Origin: Austwickia sp. TVS 96-490-7B | GTDB lineage: Bacteria > Actinomycetota > Actinomycetes > Actinomycetales > Dermatophilaceae | DNA length: 64,000 bases | Reading direction: 5' to 3' | NCBI RefSeq assembly: GCF_019331795.1 | Contig: NZ_JAHPZL010000007.1 | Span: forward strand, 435,194 to 499,193 | Part shown: positions 50,415 to 60,435 of the stretch, piece by piece | Layout of the letters: the number at the start of each line of letters is the position of its first letter | Numbering within the stretch: the stretch's first letter is position 1 | Position numbers and translations under genes: made by a program | Notes under the pieces: generated by a model | The model's database searches: none | Told to the model about the DNA's origin: nothing | The model's input: only the letters and a program-made list of their open reading frames with translations

Positions 50415-51332
50415 CTAGCTTCGCGGTGCCAGCACGATCCGTACCGAGGTGGCGGCGGAGGTGTCGCCACTTTCTGACCAGCGGGCAGAGTCCTCGTCAG
50501 CGCCTCGACGCCAGATCGATGCACCGAGTTTGACCTCGGCCACGCCCATGCTGGCGGCGCTGGCCACCGCCCAGGCCGCGGCAGTCGCGGCGGGACGTTG
50601 GTTCTGTGCGGTGACGACCAGAGTGTTGTCGGTGATCTCGGCGGCCAGGCCGGTTTCGCGTTCGAGGATCGACTTCACCTGGGTGGGGCTTGGGCCGCCG
50701 ACCGGGTCCTTCAATCGACAGCCGATGCCTTGAGGGCGTTCGCCGTCGAGGGCGTCGGCGTAGAGGGTGGCTTCGGTCTCATGTTGGGCGTAAGCCTCTG
50801 GGAAGCCGCTGCGTTGCACTTTTTGGGCGGCTTTGGTGAGAGGGATTTCCTGCCAGTCGGGCACTTTGGCCAGCTCGTCGTAGAAACGGGTGCTGGCGTA
50901 GACAGGGTCGCGAATCTGATCGGCGTTGCCCCACCCCTGGCTGGGGCGTTGTTGGAAGAGACCGAGCGAGTCCCGGTCCCCGCCGGAGAGATTGCGCAGT
51001 TTCGACTCCTGCATAGCGGTAGCGATTCCGATGACGGCGGCTCGCGTGGGCATACCCCGGCGGGTAGCGACCGCAGCGATCGTTGCGGCGTTACGCGCCT
51101 GATCGGGGGTGAGCTCGAAGGTCGTCCCGTGCGCGTCCGTGAAAATGCAGCGCTCTGGGCCGTTGAGGCCCGGGTCCAGCAGTTTGCTGACGAAGGTTGC
51201 TGCGATGCCGAGGATCGCCAACACGCTGAGCAGTGCGACGGCGCGGGTCACCCCTTGCCGGGTCCTCCGGAGGTGGGGCTGCGGCCCGAGTGGTTGTCCC
51301 TGGGGTCGTGTCGGTTGCTCCCGAGTACTCAT
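50415..51332 (-). CDS. membrane-anchored lysozyme-fold-like protein (conserved actinobacterial hypothetical)
   Basis: About 305 residues. The start is a short basic N-terminus (LRRTRQGVTR), a membrane helix (AVALLSVLAILGIAATFVSKL), then an extracellular part with AAVIGIATAMQESKLRNLSGGDRDSLGLFQQRPSQGWG (cited here for the pattern E-S-x-L and GLFQQRPSQGWG only). This resembles transglycosylase-like or lysozyme-fold domains, with the Glu of QESKLRN as a possible catalytic residue; homologues are usually annotated only as hypothetical. The C-terminal 90 residues (VKSILERETGLAAEI) form a separate small domain. ATG 51332 is taken since it precedes the basic N-terminus; the frame is open upstream. 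Downstream of dapD but separated by a hairpin. Confidence 0.75.
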   Translation of the reverse strand: MSTREQPTRPQGQPLGPQPHLRRTRQGVTRAVALLSVLAILGIAATFVSKLLDPGLNGPERCIFTDAHGTTFELTPDQARNAATIAAVATRRGMPTRAAVIGIATAMQESKLRNLSGGDRDSLGLFQQRPSQGWGNADQIRDPVYASTRFYDELAKVPDWQEIPLTKAAQKVQRSGFPEAYAQHETEATLYADALDGERPQGIGCRLKDPVGGPSPTQVKSILERETGLAAEITDNTLVVTAQNQRPAATAAAWAVASAASMGVAEVKLGASIWRRGADEDSARWSESGDTSAATSVRIVLAPRS

Positions 51333-51429
51333 CCTGTTGTAACCGGCTCCTTGGTCTGTGCTGGATGTCGACGGGGTAGGCGGGTGACGCCATCGTCCCG
51401 TGATGTGCTCGTCAGATGACGACGCGGGA

Positions 51430-51469
51430 CCGGCTCCGGGGGTTCCGGAAGACACGCTGCCGGAGCCGG
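51430..51469 (-). terminator. hairpin terminator of dapD
   Basis: CCGGCTCCGG / CCGGAGCCGG form a 10-bp stem just downstream of the dapD stop on the minus strand. Confidence 0.7.
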
Positions 51470-51476
51470 CTCGCCG

Positions 51477-52415
51477 TCAATCGTTGGCGTGGAGCTGGGA
51501 GTTCAGCTGAATCCCGTGACCGTCCCGGGCGCGGGCTTCGACGGTTCCGGTGACCGAGTTGCGGATGAAAAGCAGGTTGTCCTGACCGGAGAGCTCACGG
51601 GCTTTGATGACCCGTCCGTCGGTGAGGGTGACCTTGGTGCCTGCGGTGACATAGAGTCCGGCTTCGACGACGCAGTCGTCGCCCAGGGCGATTCCCAAAC
51701 CGGATTCCGCGCCCAGCAGACATCGCCGACCGATACGGACTCGCTCGGTGCCGCCGCCAGACAGGGTGCCCATCGTGGAGGCGCCACCGCCGATGTCAGA
51801 GCCGTCTTCGACAAGAACGCCTTGGCTGATGCGGCCCTCAACCATGGAAGCGCCGAGCGTGCCAGCGTTGAAGTTGACAAAACCTTCATGCATCACGGTG
51901 GTGCCTTCGGCGAGGTGGGCGCCGAGCCGCACGCGGTCGGCGTCAGCGATGCGCACCCCGGTGGGCAGAACGTAGTCGACCATTCGGGGGAACTTGTCGA
52001 CGCCGTACACGGCGAGCGGGCCATCGACGCGCAGCCGGGCCCGGACGGTCTCGAAACCTTCAGGAGAGCATGGCCCAGCAGAGGTCCACACCACGTTGGG
52101 GAGCGCGGCGAAGATGCCGTCGAGGTTGATGGTGTTAGGAGCGACGAAGCGGTGGCTGAGCAGATGCAGACGCAGATATGCGTCGGCGGTGTCCTTGGGG
52201 GAATGGTCCAGGTCAATGGTGGTCAGGACAACGCTGGTGCGGACACCTCGGCGGGGGTCGCTGCCTTCCAACGCGATGAGTTCTGGGGGCGCCACCTCGG
52301 TGGCGTCCGTGGGTGCGGCGCCGAGCTCGGGCGCCGGGTACCAGGTGTCGAGAACGGTCCCGGACTCGGTGGTCGTGGTGAGGCCCCAGCCCCACGCGGT
52401 GCGCTGCATGTTCAT
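51477..52415 (-). CDS. dapD: tetrahydrodipicolinate N-succinyltransferase DapD
   Basis: A 312-residue enzyme of the actinobacterial DapD type that succinylates tetrahydrodipicolinate in DAP synthesis; it should form trimers with a left-handed beta-helix. Sequence marks are [20 protein letters not shown] (in part), [39 protein letters not shown], the glycine-rich [18 protein letters not shown] and [20 protein letters not shown]. The hexapeptide-repeat pattern is clear. ATG 52415 is used ([11 protein letters not shown]); GTG 52424 is in frame. It is divergent from dapE, with only about 70 bp between. Confidence 0.96.
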   Translation of the reverse strand: MNMQRTAWGWGLTTTTESGTVLDTWYPAPELGAAPTDATEVAPPELIALEGSDPRRGVRTSVVLTTIDLDHSPKDTADAYLRLHLLSHRFVAPNTINLDGIFAALPNVVWTSAGPCSPEGFETVRARLRVDGPLAVYGVDKFPRMVDYVLPTGVRIADADRVRLGAHLAEGTTVMHEGFVNFNAGTLGASMVEGRISQGVLVEDGSDIGGGASTMGTLSGGGTERVRIGRRCLLGAESGLGIALGDDCVVEAGLYVTAGTKVTLTDGRVIKARELSGQDNLLFIRNSVTGTVEARARDGHGIQLNSQLHAND

Positions 52416-52484
52416 GGGCACCAAGCCTAGGGGTAACGCAGCGTGCTTCCCTTGCCGGTCGAAGTGAGGGCTAGGGTCGATGAC
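52416..52484. promoter_or_regulatory. short divergent promoter region dapD/dapE
   Basis: About 69 bp separates two divergent genes of the same pathway, so their promoters must overlap or lie inside coding ends. No hexamers are obvious. Confidence 0.4.
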
Positions 52485-53561
52485 ATGCCTGGATTAGATC
52501 TTGACTCCGACATTGTTGACCTGACCGCAGCGATCTGTGATGTGGAATCCGTCAGCGGTCACGAACAGGCTTTAGCTGATGCGGTCGAAATGGCTCTGCT
52601 GCCGTATGCGCATCTGCAGGTCGACCGGGTGGGCAACGTCGTCGTGGCTCGGACCGGCCTCGGCCGACCAGAGCGGGTGATCCTGGCTGGGCATCTGGAC
52701 ACTGTGCCGTTGACAGATCCGCCTAACCTGCCGACACGCAGGCAGGACGGCCCGCTGGGCGAGGAATTGTGGGGGCGGGGCACGGTCGACATGAAGGGTG
52801 GCGTGGCGGTCCAGCTGCGGTTGGCGGCACGGCTGACCGCACCGACCCGCGATGTGACCTATGTCTTCTACGACTGTGAAGAAGTGGAATCGGTCCGTAA
52901 TGGTTTGGGGCGGGTGATCGCATCACATCCCCAGCTGATGGACGCTGACTTTGCCGTCTTATTGGAACCCACCCGTGCCGAGGTGGAGGGGGGATGTAAA
53001 GGCACGCTGCGGGTGCGGTTGAGCGCCCGTGGGATAGCTGCCCATTCGGGGCGTCCATGGCTGGGAGAGAACGCCATTCATAAATTGTCCCCGGCGCTGT
53101 CGGTGTTGGCGTCGTACCAGGCGCGTGACGTTGACGTGGATGGTCTGTCATTCCGGGAGGGATTGTCTGCGGTGGGGATCGAAGGGGGAGCGGGCAACAA
53201 TGTGATCCCGGACCGGGCGTCGCTGCTGGTGAATTATCGGTTTGCGCCGGATCTGACCGGCGAGCAGGCGGTGGCCCAGATGCGGGAGCTCTTTGCGGGG
53301 TATGACCTGGAAGTGGTGGACCTGGCGGAGGGGGCTCGTCCTGGCTTGGATCGTCCAGCAGCGCGGGATTTCGTGGCAGCGTTGGGAGTTCCGGTCGTCG
53401 CGAAGCAGGGGTGGACCGATGTGGCTCGTTTCTCGGCCTTAGGGGTGCCAGCGGTCAACTTCGGGCCGGGTGATCCGTTGTTGGCGCACAAGGACGACGA
53501 GCGAGTCCCGGTGGTGCAGTTGCGGGCTGCGGAGGAGGCATTGGCGCGCTGGCTGTCCTGA
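52485..53561 (+). CDS. dapE: succinyl-diaminopimelate desuccinylase DapE
   Basis: A 358-residue M20 dizinc hydrolase releasing succinate to give LL-DAP. Metal ligands and catalytic residues are seen in order: [12 protein letters not shown] (His), [18 protein letters not shown] (bridging Asp), FYDCEEVES (catalytic Glu plus ligand Glu), [17 protein letters not shown] and the final His in [11 protein letters not shown]. The dimerisation domain contains [21 protein letters not shown] 52485 is used; an in-frame GTG at 52443 is possible, and no strong ribosome-binding site decides. Divergent from dapD; together with dapC the three successive steps of the pathway are within 4.5 kb. Confidence 0.95.
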   Translation: MPGLDLDSDIVDLTAAICDVESVSGHEQALADAVEMALLPYAHLQVDRVGNVVVARTGLGRPERVILAGHLDTVPLTDPPNLPTRRQDGPLGEELWGRGTVDMKGGVAVQLRLAARLTAPTRDVTYVFYDCEEVESVRNGLGRVIASHPQLMDADFAVLLEPTRAEVEGGCKGTLRVRLSARGIAAHSGRPWLGENAIHKLSPALSVLASYQARDVDVDGLSFREGLSAVGIEGGAGNNVIPDRASLLVNYRFAPDLTGEQAVAQMRELFAGYDLEVVDLAEGARPGLDRPAARDFVAALGVPVVAKQGWTDVARFSALGVPAVNFGPGDPLLAHKDDERVPVVQLRAAEEALARWLS

Positions 53562-53789
53562 CGGGAGCTGCTCGGGGGTGTGGGTGGACGGAGTGACCTG
53601 ATTCGCGTTTCCCAGCGGACCAAAGGAGTTGCGTGGGAGGAAGACTGCTGTGTCCCAACGGTGTTGCCATAGCTCCCCCCTATGGGGGGCATCCATACAA
53701 ACGATCGACGTGACCTCGTAAAACCCGATGTTTCGATATAGAGTTCTTATCGGAAGCTCACCCGAGACCACGAAGGAGCATCAGACACC
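53562..53789 (+). promoter_or_regulatory. ahpC upstream region with a C6-TAT-G6 inverted repeat
   Basis: These 228 bp upstream of ahpC contain CCCCCCTATGGGGGG at 53675-53689, about 100 bp before the start codon. GAAGGAG at 53772-53778 is the ribosome-binding site. Such C-run/G-run repeats are the hallmark of CsoR/RcnR-type operators, but OxyR-type control of ahpC is the commoner case; neither is proven. Confidence 0.45.
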
Positions 53790-54353
53790 ATGTCGTTGAT
53801 GAACACCCAGATCCTCCCGTTCAAGACCACGGCGTATAAGGCCGGTGAGTTCGTCGAGGTCTCCGACGCGGACGTCAAGGGCAAGTGGGGCATTTTCTTC
53901 TTCTACCCTGCCGACTTCACCTTCGTCTGCCCGACCGAGCTGGGCGACCTGGCCGACCACTACGACGAGCTGCAGAAGCTGGGCGTTGAGGTCTACTCGG
54001 TCTCCACCGACACCCACTTCGTCCACAAGGCCTGGGCGGACACCACCCCCACCATCGGCAAGATCAAGTACTTCATGCTCGGTGACGCCAGCGGCGAGAT
54101 CACCAACAACTTCCAGAACATGCGTCCGGGCGTCGGCCTCGCCGACCGTGCGACCTTCCTGGTCGACCCCGAAGGCGTCATCCAGTACATCGAAACCACC
54201 GCCGAGGGCATCGGCCGTGAGGCTGACGCGCTGCTGCGCAAGGTCAAGGCTGCCCAGTACGTCGCGGCCCACCCGGGCGAGGTCTGCCCGGCCAAGTGGC
54301 AGGAAGGCGAGCAGACCCTCAAGCCGTCCATCGACCTCGTGGGCAAGATCTGA
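53790..54353 (+). CDS. ahpC: alkyl hydroperoxide reductase C (2-Cys peroxiredoxin)
   Basis: A 187-residue peroxiredoxin of the E. coli AhpC type that reduces H2O2, organic peroxides and peroxynitrite. The peroxidatic Cys is in [19 protein letters not shown] and the resolving Cys in [12 protein letters not shown]; the C-terminal YF-like tail is replaced by [11 protein letters not shown] 53790 is preceded by GAAGGAG. No ahpD or ahpF follows, because an IS remnant lies directly downstream of the terminator; the reductant (AhpF, AhpD or mycothiol-linked) must be encoded elsewhere. Codon use is strongly biased to C-ending codons, suggesting high expression. Confidence 0.97.
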   Translation: MSLMNTQILPFKTTAYKAGEFVEVSDADVKGKWGIFFFYPADFTFVCPTELGDLADHYDELQKLGVEVYSVSTDTHFVHKAWADTTPTIGKIKYFMLGDASGEITNNFQNMRPGVGLADRATFLVDPEGVIQYIETTAEGIGREADALLRKVKAAQYVAAHPGEVCPAKWQEGEQTLKPSIDLVGKI

Positions 54354-54361
54354 CCCAAAGG

Positions 54362-54402
54362 GCCGATCGGCTTTTCCGCTGCTCCGCAGCACAGAGTTTT
54401 TC
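54362..54402 (+). terminator. probable ahpC terminator
   Basis: GCCGATCGGC followed by TTTT, then GCTGCTCCGCAGC with a downstream GTTTTT, sit immediately after the ahpC stop and before the IS remnant. Confidence 0.65.
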
Positions 54403-54413
54403 CGTGGTGGGCG

Positions 54414-55102
54414 GCCTCACTGGTCTACGGAACAATCTGTCACAGATGTTCCTTGCTGACCAGGTAGATGATTTCACCATCGACAGCTTCTCGAATCTAT
54501 TGCAGGATGCTCCCGGTCGTCAATGAAGCTCTCCTCTTGACAGGTATCCCCATAGAGCAAGCAGCAAGTGATGGCCGAGCCATCCTCATCGACGGCACAT
54601 ACGTCCCAACTGGCAACCGCCCAGCTCAGGGGCAAGATCTCACCAAAGCCAACTACTCCGGTCAACGCCGTTGCCAGTGTGTCAGCATCCAGGTCGCTTC
54701 CACCTTGACCGGACAACTCTGAGCGATCTCCACACCGGTTCCCGGAGCTCGACATGACTCTGCTGCTCTCGACCTCACCGGCTGGTCACAGATCCTCGCA
54801 GAAAACCACACGCCATGGATTACAGACACCGCTGACATCGTCCATGGAGCACGAACGTCTCTCACAAAGAAGAAAAGACAAGAGCGAACCGACAACGAAA
54901 AACACTACAACACAGAATATCCAGTATTCGCAGCCATTTCGAACACGCCATCAGACACCTCACACAATGGACAATCCTCGCCACCGGCTATCGAGGCAGA
55001 ACATCGACCCCCCCGATATCATTGCCGTCATCACCCGACTCGAGCTCTATCGACTTGGCTGGTAGCCAAGAATGACCTGGAAATACCTCGTGAATAACGC
55101 CC
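54414..55102 (+). pseudogene. decayed copy of the IS5-family transposase/element
   Basis: From CTACGGAACAATCTG onward the DNA follows the element at 17008-17971 (starting near its position 17303) to the right terminal repeat CCTCGTGAATAACGCCC at 55086-55102. The left end and the first 300 bp are missing. At least three frame lesions break the transposase: the HTH part, then GRAILIDGTYVPTGNRPAQG up to a TGA at 54721, then fragments. The right flank is TAT. It lies between ahpC and the unknown secreted gene. Confidence 0.88.
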
Positions 55103-55184
55103 TATTTTTCTAAAAAGAGTTTTAAAGAAAAGAATCGGGAGCCGCCGAAAGTTAGATCGGCGAGCTCCCGATGCCTTATTCATC

Positions 55185-55910
55185 TCAGATGAACTGTCCA
55201 GAATATGGGAAAGGGGTGCCTAGGGATTGGCCACGAACGGCTGGCTTTGATATCACGTTTCCCCAAAAGACCGAACCGCTTCCGTTGGCCCCTACTCCAA
55301 GCCCTTTGAATACTTCGCGGTAACCCTTATACCCACAATCGGAACCAGGGAGAGGGACAGTAACATAATCGACGCATTCGTATCCTCTGGCTTGAACTAC
55401 TGCTTGGGTGAATACACCATCATTCGCCTTCCAGGTGTATCCTCGAGTGTAACCCTTGTGGCCAAATACTCCACAGTTCTGCTCGGCTACTGGGCCAATT
55501 ACGAACGGTGGCGCATAGAAGCTAGTCCAATCGCCACATCCTCTCATGGATTTTCCTCGCTGCATCTTATCAGCCGATTGTCCTGGTACCAGGGTTCCAT
55601 CCGGGTAAAAAAGAACAGTACTCTTGTCGATGCTGCTGTCGATGTGAACATTAGAGTTCTTTGCTGCATCTGGAAGGCTCTTGAGTAAATCGAGGGAAAG
55701 CTGGGGGTTAGCTTTCACTAGAGGTAGATTCAGCAAATCGGAATCATGTGGTAGTGCAGCCAGAGACTCAGAGATTTTGGTTCGAGGTGAAGAAAATACT
55801 CCTCCATTCTCAGTGTCATTTGTTGCTGCATTAGCAGCCAAAACACCTGATGTGCAAGTGAAAGCTAAAACGGTCGGCACTGAGATCAAGATTTTCTTGA
55901 CGGGTTTCAC
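55185..55910 (-). CDS. secreted protein of unknown function, AT-richer than surroundings
   Basis: A 241-residue predicted exported protein. Signal peptide: VKPVKKILISVPTVLAFTCT followed by SGVLAANAATN with an A-x-A cleavage site. The mature part has an N-terminal helical region (SESLAALPHDSDLLNLPLVK) and a C-terminal domain with four Cys in MRGCGDWTSFYAPPF, AEQNCGVFGHKGYTRGYTW, ARGYECVDYV and PGSDCGYKGYREVF, suggesting two disulfides. GTG 55910 has GGAGG five bases upstream, which decides the start. I do not recognise a family. Its codon use is much less GC-rich than neighbours and it lies between two IS remnants, pointing to acquired DNA. The intact frame amid decayed IS sequence suggests selection. 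Confidence 0.8.
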   Translation of the reverse strand: MKPVKKILISVPTVLAFTCTSGVLAANAATNDTENGGVFSSPRTKISESLAALPHDSDLLNLPLVKANPQLSLDLLKSLPDAAKNSNVHIDSSIDKSTVLFYPDGTLVPGQSADKMQRGKSMRGCGDWTSFYAPPFVIGPVAEQNCGVFGHKGYTRGYTWKANDGVFTQAVVQARGYECVDYVTVPLPGSDCGYKGYREVFKGLGVGANGSGSVFWGNVISKPAVRGQSLGTPFPYSGQFI

Positions 55911-56320
55911 AGAATCCTCCAAAGTTGCGCATCGAGAGTGGATCACTGGACACATTTAGGGGTTCCTGATTGGAATTCGCTAGATACTAGTTGAATTCAA
56001 GCCGCTTAACTTATGTGAGCTTAGCGGGTACACCCAGGTTGCCCCATTTCGTGTACATTACAGGCAAAATGAATTTTTCATTGGAGATCGAAGCGACAAT
56101 TCTGCATCTAGTTACGTCAGATATCTCTTGCCATCGTATATCTTTTTACAAAAGAAGTATGGGTGCCACTCAATGGTGGTGATCTAAGCATGCGAGAGTG
56201 ATCCACTGTGCCATATGGGACTATTGGTCTAAGAGTTCAGATTGGTAAATCTGCGACTGGAAATACATAAGTGTTAGTTGAGATAGAAATCAAAACTCAT
56301 CTCAGTTAGGAGCTGGAAAT
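55911..56320. promoter_or_regulatory. AT-rich spacer holding the secreted gene's promoter
   Basis: About 410 bp without a supported gene. On the minus strand TTGAAT followed about 17 bases later by a TATCTA/AATTCC region near 55975-56000 could be the promoter of the secreted protein gene. The remainder is AT-rich and featureless to the IS630 end. Confidence 0.4.
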
Positions 56321-57459
56321 CTAGTGTCTTGAGTCGTTGATTCGTTGGCAGTAGCTGGCGAGGGTTTCGAGGATCTGGTCGGCGGATTTGGTCCACACGA
56401 ACGGCTTGGGGTCCTTGTTCCAGTTCTGGGTCCAGGTGACGATGTCGCGTTCGAGCTCGATGACGCAGCGGTGGGTGGAGCGCTTCAGTTTGCGGCGGGT
56501 GAGTTCGGTGAACCATCGTTCGACCAGGCCCCGCCAGGACGGGCGAGGTTGGCGTGAAGTGCAGGACCACGCGGGGGTGCTTGAGTAGCCAGGCCTTGAC
56601 GGCGGGCGTCTTGTGGGTGGCGTAGTTGTCGAGCACGAGGTGCAGTTCGAGGTCCGTGGGGGTGGCCTTGTCGACCTCTTTGAGGAAGCGGAGGAACTCA
56701 GCCGAGCGGTGGCGGCGGTAGTTCCGGGCGATGACCGCTCCGGTGAGAACGTCCATGGCCGCGAACACCGTGGTCGTGCCGTGACGGACGTAGTCGTGGG
56801 TCGCCCGCGCGGGCGTGCCCGGCATCATCGGCAGGATCGGTACTGTCCGGTCCAGCGCCTGAACTTGGGACTTCTCATCCACCGCCAGGACCAGGGCGTT
56901 CTCCGGTGGGGACATGTACAACCCGACGATGTCACAGGGCCTTGTCCACGAACGCCGGGTCTGTGGACAGCTTCCAGGAGTCCACCGCGTGAGGCTTGAG
57001 CCCGAACGCCCGCCACATCCGCGACACCTGGGTCTGATTCAACCCCTGATCGGCGGCCATCGAACGGGTCGACCAGTGCGTATCACCGTTCGGCGGCGCC
57101 CCTTCCAGCGTGCGCGAGATGAGTGCCCCGATCTGCTCATCGCTCAGCTTGCGCGGCTGCCCCGGACGAGGAGCATCCTCCAAGCCGTCCAACCGCGAGA
57201 CCAAGAACCGGTCACGCCACTTCGTCACCGTCGGCGCACTGACCCCCAGCCGCCGCGCTACACCCGCAACAGAGGGCTCCTCCGCATATGCGAGCACAAT
57301 CGAGGCCCGCTGAACCAACCTCACCGACGACGTCGGACGCTTCACCCACCCCGCCAAGACCGACCGTTCATGATCGGTCAGGACAAGAGACTTCGCGGCA
57401 GGACCCGGCACACACAGATCCTACCCGACCACCAGCGAACTAATGACTCAGGACACTAG
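56321..57459 (-). mobile_element. IS630-family insertion sequence (about 1.14 kb), disrupted
   Basis: The termini are CTAGTGTCTTGAGTCGTTGA at 56321 and its imperfect complement ending 57459, a 28-bp inverted repeat with about five mismatches, beginning at the TA dinucleotides expected for this family's target. The transposase, on the minus strand, fills the element: 56932-57411 encodes the HTH half (ARRLGVSAPTVTKWRDRFLV, LNQTQVSRMWRAFGLKPHAV), then a one-base deletion near 56927; 56321-56921 encodes the DDE half (LAVDEKSQVQALDRT, HLVLDNYATHKTPAV) with a second frameshift near 56540 before the terminal ERWF-type Glu region. Confidence 0.9.
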
Positions 57460-57597
57460 CCTGGAGATTTTATGGCGGAGAGTGTGCCGTGACGTGAAAA
57501 ATGCCCTTGAACTGCGAGGACAACGATTGTCGAATTCGGTATCCGCAGGTTAGAAGGGCACTTCATAGGTGAGTCGGCGTAGTGGGTCCCTAACCCA
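57460..57597. other. spacer with an imperfect 60-bp hairpin
   Basis: TGCCCTTGAACTGCGAGG and a complementary AGGTTAGAAGGGCA region flank GACAACGATTGTC. This looks like a non-coding IS end segment, perhaps from an IS1380 relative. No gene. Confidence 0.35.
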
Positions 57598-59190
57598 GAT
57601 GTTGCATGGGGCGTTGCTGGTGGGGGCTGGGCCGTCGGTGACGCTCCGGTGGGGTTGATTGTGGTCGGTGGGTATGACAACGTGCCGGGGTGTCGCTCCC
57701 GGGTGAGTGTCGTCTTCCACGGGCGAAGGGGTGTCGGGGCCGTCGCTGGGATGGGGTGTCTGCTGTTCAGGGTGGGGACAGGCCGGTGAGGCAGTCCCAG
57801 CCGGTGGTGAACAGGACGGCCCAGGGCGCGGACTTCTTCACGTGCAGGAGACGTTGCCGGCTGGTGTGGGCCAGGGTCGCTGCGATGGTGAACAGCCGCA
57901 GCCGTAGCGTTTTCGGTTCCCACTGGCGGGCTTGGTGCTCGGGGTAGGCGAGCAGCCCGGTCCAGGTGAGGAGGTCGTTCGCGAGTTGGACGATGAGCAG
58001 CCAGATCCGGTTCTGGTCGAAGCCCTGCAACGGGAGGTTGGCCAGGCCACAGTCTTTGGCGATCCGGATCCGGTCTTTACAGCGGGCCCGGCGCCGATGG
58101 CGTAGTTCCAGGTCGGCGAGCTGCCCGCGGGTGGTGGGGGCACCTCCCGCTGCGATGATGGCGAAGCCATGCAGCGGGGGAGTGGTGACGAACGCGGTCA
58201 GCCGGTACCCCTCGACATCGCTGAACCGCAGTTGCGCGCCGGGGTGGGGCCGTTACTTCCGCACGATGACCCGCATCCCGGCTGGATACCCCGTCAGGAG
58301 GCCCTTGCTGGCGCGCAGGTCGGTGAACTCCACCACGGCAGCGCCCTGGCGGACGTCGCCGTCGGCGTCCAGGGCGACCTGCCAGGCTCTCTCGGGGATC
58401 AGGGCGTACAACGCCAGCGTGGCCGCGGGCAGGGTGTACCCGATCGAGTACGAGACCCCGCGGCAGTCCAGGAAGGACAAAAACTCGCGGGTGCCACCGC
58501 CGCCGTCAGCGCGGACCAGGACTTTCTTGCCCGGCCGGGACGGGTTGACCCCCGGAACGGCCGCCAGCGCGGTCTTGAGCACGGTGATGTGGTCGGCGGC
58601 CGTGTTCGAGCCGGCGTTGCCCGGGCGTAGCAGCATCCCCAGCGGTTCACCGGTGCCGTCGGGGCCATGGTCGACGAAGGCACACAGAGGATGGAACCCG
58701 AACCCGTGTTTGAACGTCGCCGCGGCCTGCTCCTTCTCGGAATGGGCCGTGATCAGCGTCGCGTCCAGATCGATGACCAGTGGATCCGCAGCCGAGGCCT
58801 GGTGGTTGGGAGCATACTGCCCGGCCCTGGCCCAGACGTGGGCCCGTGCCGCGGTACGGGCCGCGGCCACAGCTTTCTCCACCGAGTCGACGTCGGCGGT
58901 CAGGGCCGCGATCGTGCGGGAGATCGTGGCATCAGAGGCCACCAGGCCATACAGGCCCGGCTCAGCACGGATGAGCGCCACATCACGGCAGGCATCCCCA
59001 CCCAACGCGAGAGTGATCGCCAGGTCCAGCAGCACCTTCGCCGGGTCGTGCCGCGCGAACGGCTTACGCCACGGCGACAATGCCGCACTCAATGCCCCGG
59101 TCAACCCCGCGGTCGCGCAGGCGGGGGCGTGTTGCTGGCCCGGCCCGCGAGAGTCTCGGGCCTGGCAACGGCGTCGAGCACCGCGGTGGC
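57598..59190 (-). pseudogene. IS1380-family element, left copy, transposase disrupted
   Basis: The transposase reads leftwards. The main frame 58253-59104 has LSAALSPWRKPFARHDPAKV, LALGGDACRDVALIRAEPGL, ASDATISRTIAAL, the first Asp in PLVIDLDATLITAHSEKEQA, and VLVRADGGGGTREFLSFLDC. It ends after MRVIVRK by frameshift, and the C-terminal third continues in other frames to a stop near 57767 (QLANDLLTWTGLLAYPEHQA, APWAVLFTTGWDCL). The outer terminal repeat GATGTTGCAT is at 57598-57607. The N-terminal ~60 residues were lost at the junction with the right copy. Confidence 0.85.
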
Positions 59191-59212
59191 GCCGTGGCCC
59201 AGGCCGTTTGCT

Positions 59213-60142
59213 TGACGTGATCCGGCGAAGGTGCTGCTGGATGTAGCGATCTCGCTGGTCCTGGGCGGGTACGCCTGCCGTGATGTGGCGCTCATCCGTT
59301 CCGAGCCGGTCCTGTACGCCCCGATAGCTTCTGACGCCACGATTTCCCGCACGATTACAGCCTTGGCCACTGACGTGGCCGCTGTGGAAAAATCAGTGGC
59401 TGCTACGCATGCCGCGGCCCGGGCGCACGTGTGGACTCTGGCCGGTGGCCATGCCCCCTACCAGCAGAGGACGGTGACAGATCCGCAGGCCATCGACGTG
59501 GACGCGACGCTCATCATGGCCCATTCCGAGAAGGAGCAGGCCGGGGCCACGTTCAAGCACGGCTACGGGCTCCACCAGGTGCGTGCCTTCGCCGACCACA
59601 CCAGACTGCTCAAGACTGCGCTAGCTGGGCTACCCCGGGATCAACACCTCCTTGTCCGGGGCAAAGTGTTGGTCTGCACCGATGGCGCCGGCAGCACCCG
59701 CGAGTTCTTGACCTTCCTGGGTCGCCGGGGTGTGTCATACTCGATCGGGTTCACCCTGCCCGCGTCGACACCAACATCATCTACGGACAGCTCGCCAACC
59801 TCGAACTAGGTCACCGGTGCCGGGACCGATACGAAGACCGAATCCGGATCGCCAAGGAGACTAGCCTGGCGAACATGCCGTTGCAGGGCTTCAATCAGAA
59901 TTGGGTCGGGCTGCTGATCGTGCAGCTCGCGAACGACCTGCTCGGCCGGATTGGTCTGCTGCGTACCCCAACCAGGAAACCCTCCGCTGGGGACCCAAAA
60001 CCTATGACTGCGGCTCTTCACCATCGCGGCGGTCCTGGCCCGCGCAAGCAGACAACGCTATCCCCACATCAAGAAGAACGCACCATGGGCTGATCTCTTC
60101 AACACCGGATGGGACCGCTTCGCTGTGCTACCCCCACCCTGA
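59213..60142 (+). pseudogene. IS1380-family element, right copy, transposase disrupted
   Basis: A second, rightward IS1380 copy joined head-to-head with the left one. VLLDVAISLVLGGYACRDVA and AIDVDATLIMAHSEKEQAGA match the left copy; about 25 residues are deleted after QVRAFADH, and at least two frameshifts separate the middle (LVCTDGAGSTREFLTFLGRR) from the end (LQGFNQNWVGLLIVQLANDL, APWADLFNTGWDRFAVLPPP, stop 60140). The outer end ATGCAACATC is at 60298-60307, the inverted match of the repeat at 57598. Confidence 0.82.
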
Positions 60143-60307
60143 GCAGCACATACCCCTCCAAAAGACCGCCGTGACACCCTCGCCCCTAAACCATGACGCC
60201 CACCCGGGAGCGACATTCTGGTCGGTTCCACACCCAACAATCACAACCAACCCCACCGAGACGGCACCGACACTGCCACCCACACCAGAAACCCCCTATG
60301 CAACATC

Positions 60308-60435
60308 CTGACTAGACGGTATGTTAGCGACCCGGTCGTTGTGACGGGGTTGCGGGCCGGGGCCTCGCTCACGAGATTCGTGGGTTACCGGGCAGGCCGC
60401 CTGCTTGGCCTATCCGACATTCGTGGGAGGCCCCG
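60308..60435. other. IS110 left flank, no gene
   Basis: GC-rich 128 bp between the IS1380 end and the IS110 start; it probably contains the IS110 end and promoter. No feature can be delimited. Confidence 0.3.

Noticed and set aside
51489-52430. 313-codon open frame antisense to dapD
   Set aside because: It is the shadow of dapD, caused by strong third-position GC bias.
53439-53771. 110-codon minus-strand frame between dapE and ahpC
   Set aside because: It overlaps the dapE 3' end and the ahpC promoter and has no protein-like features.
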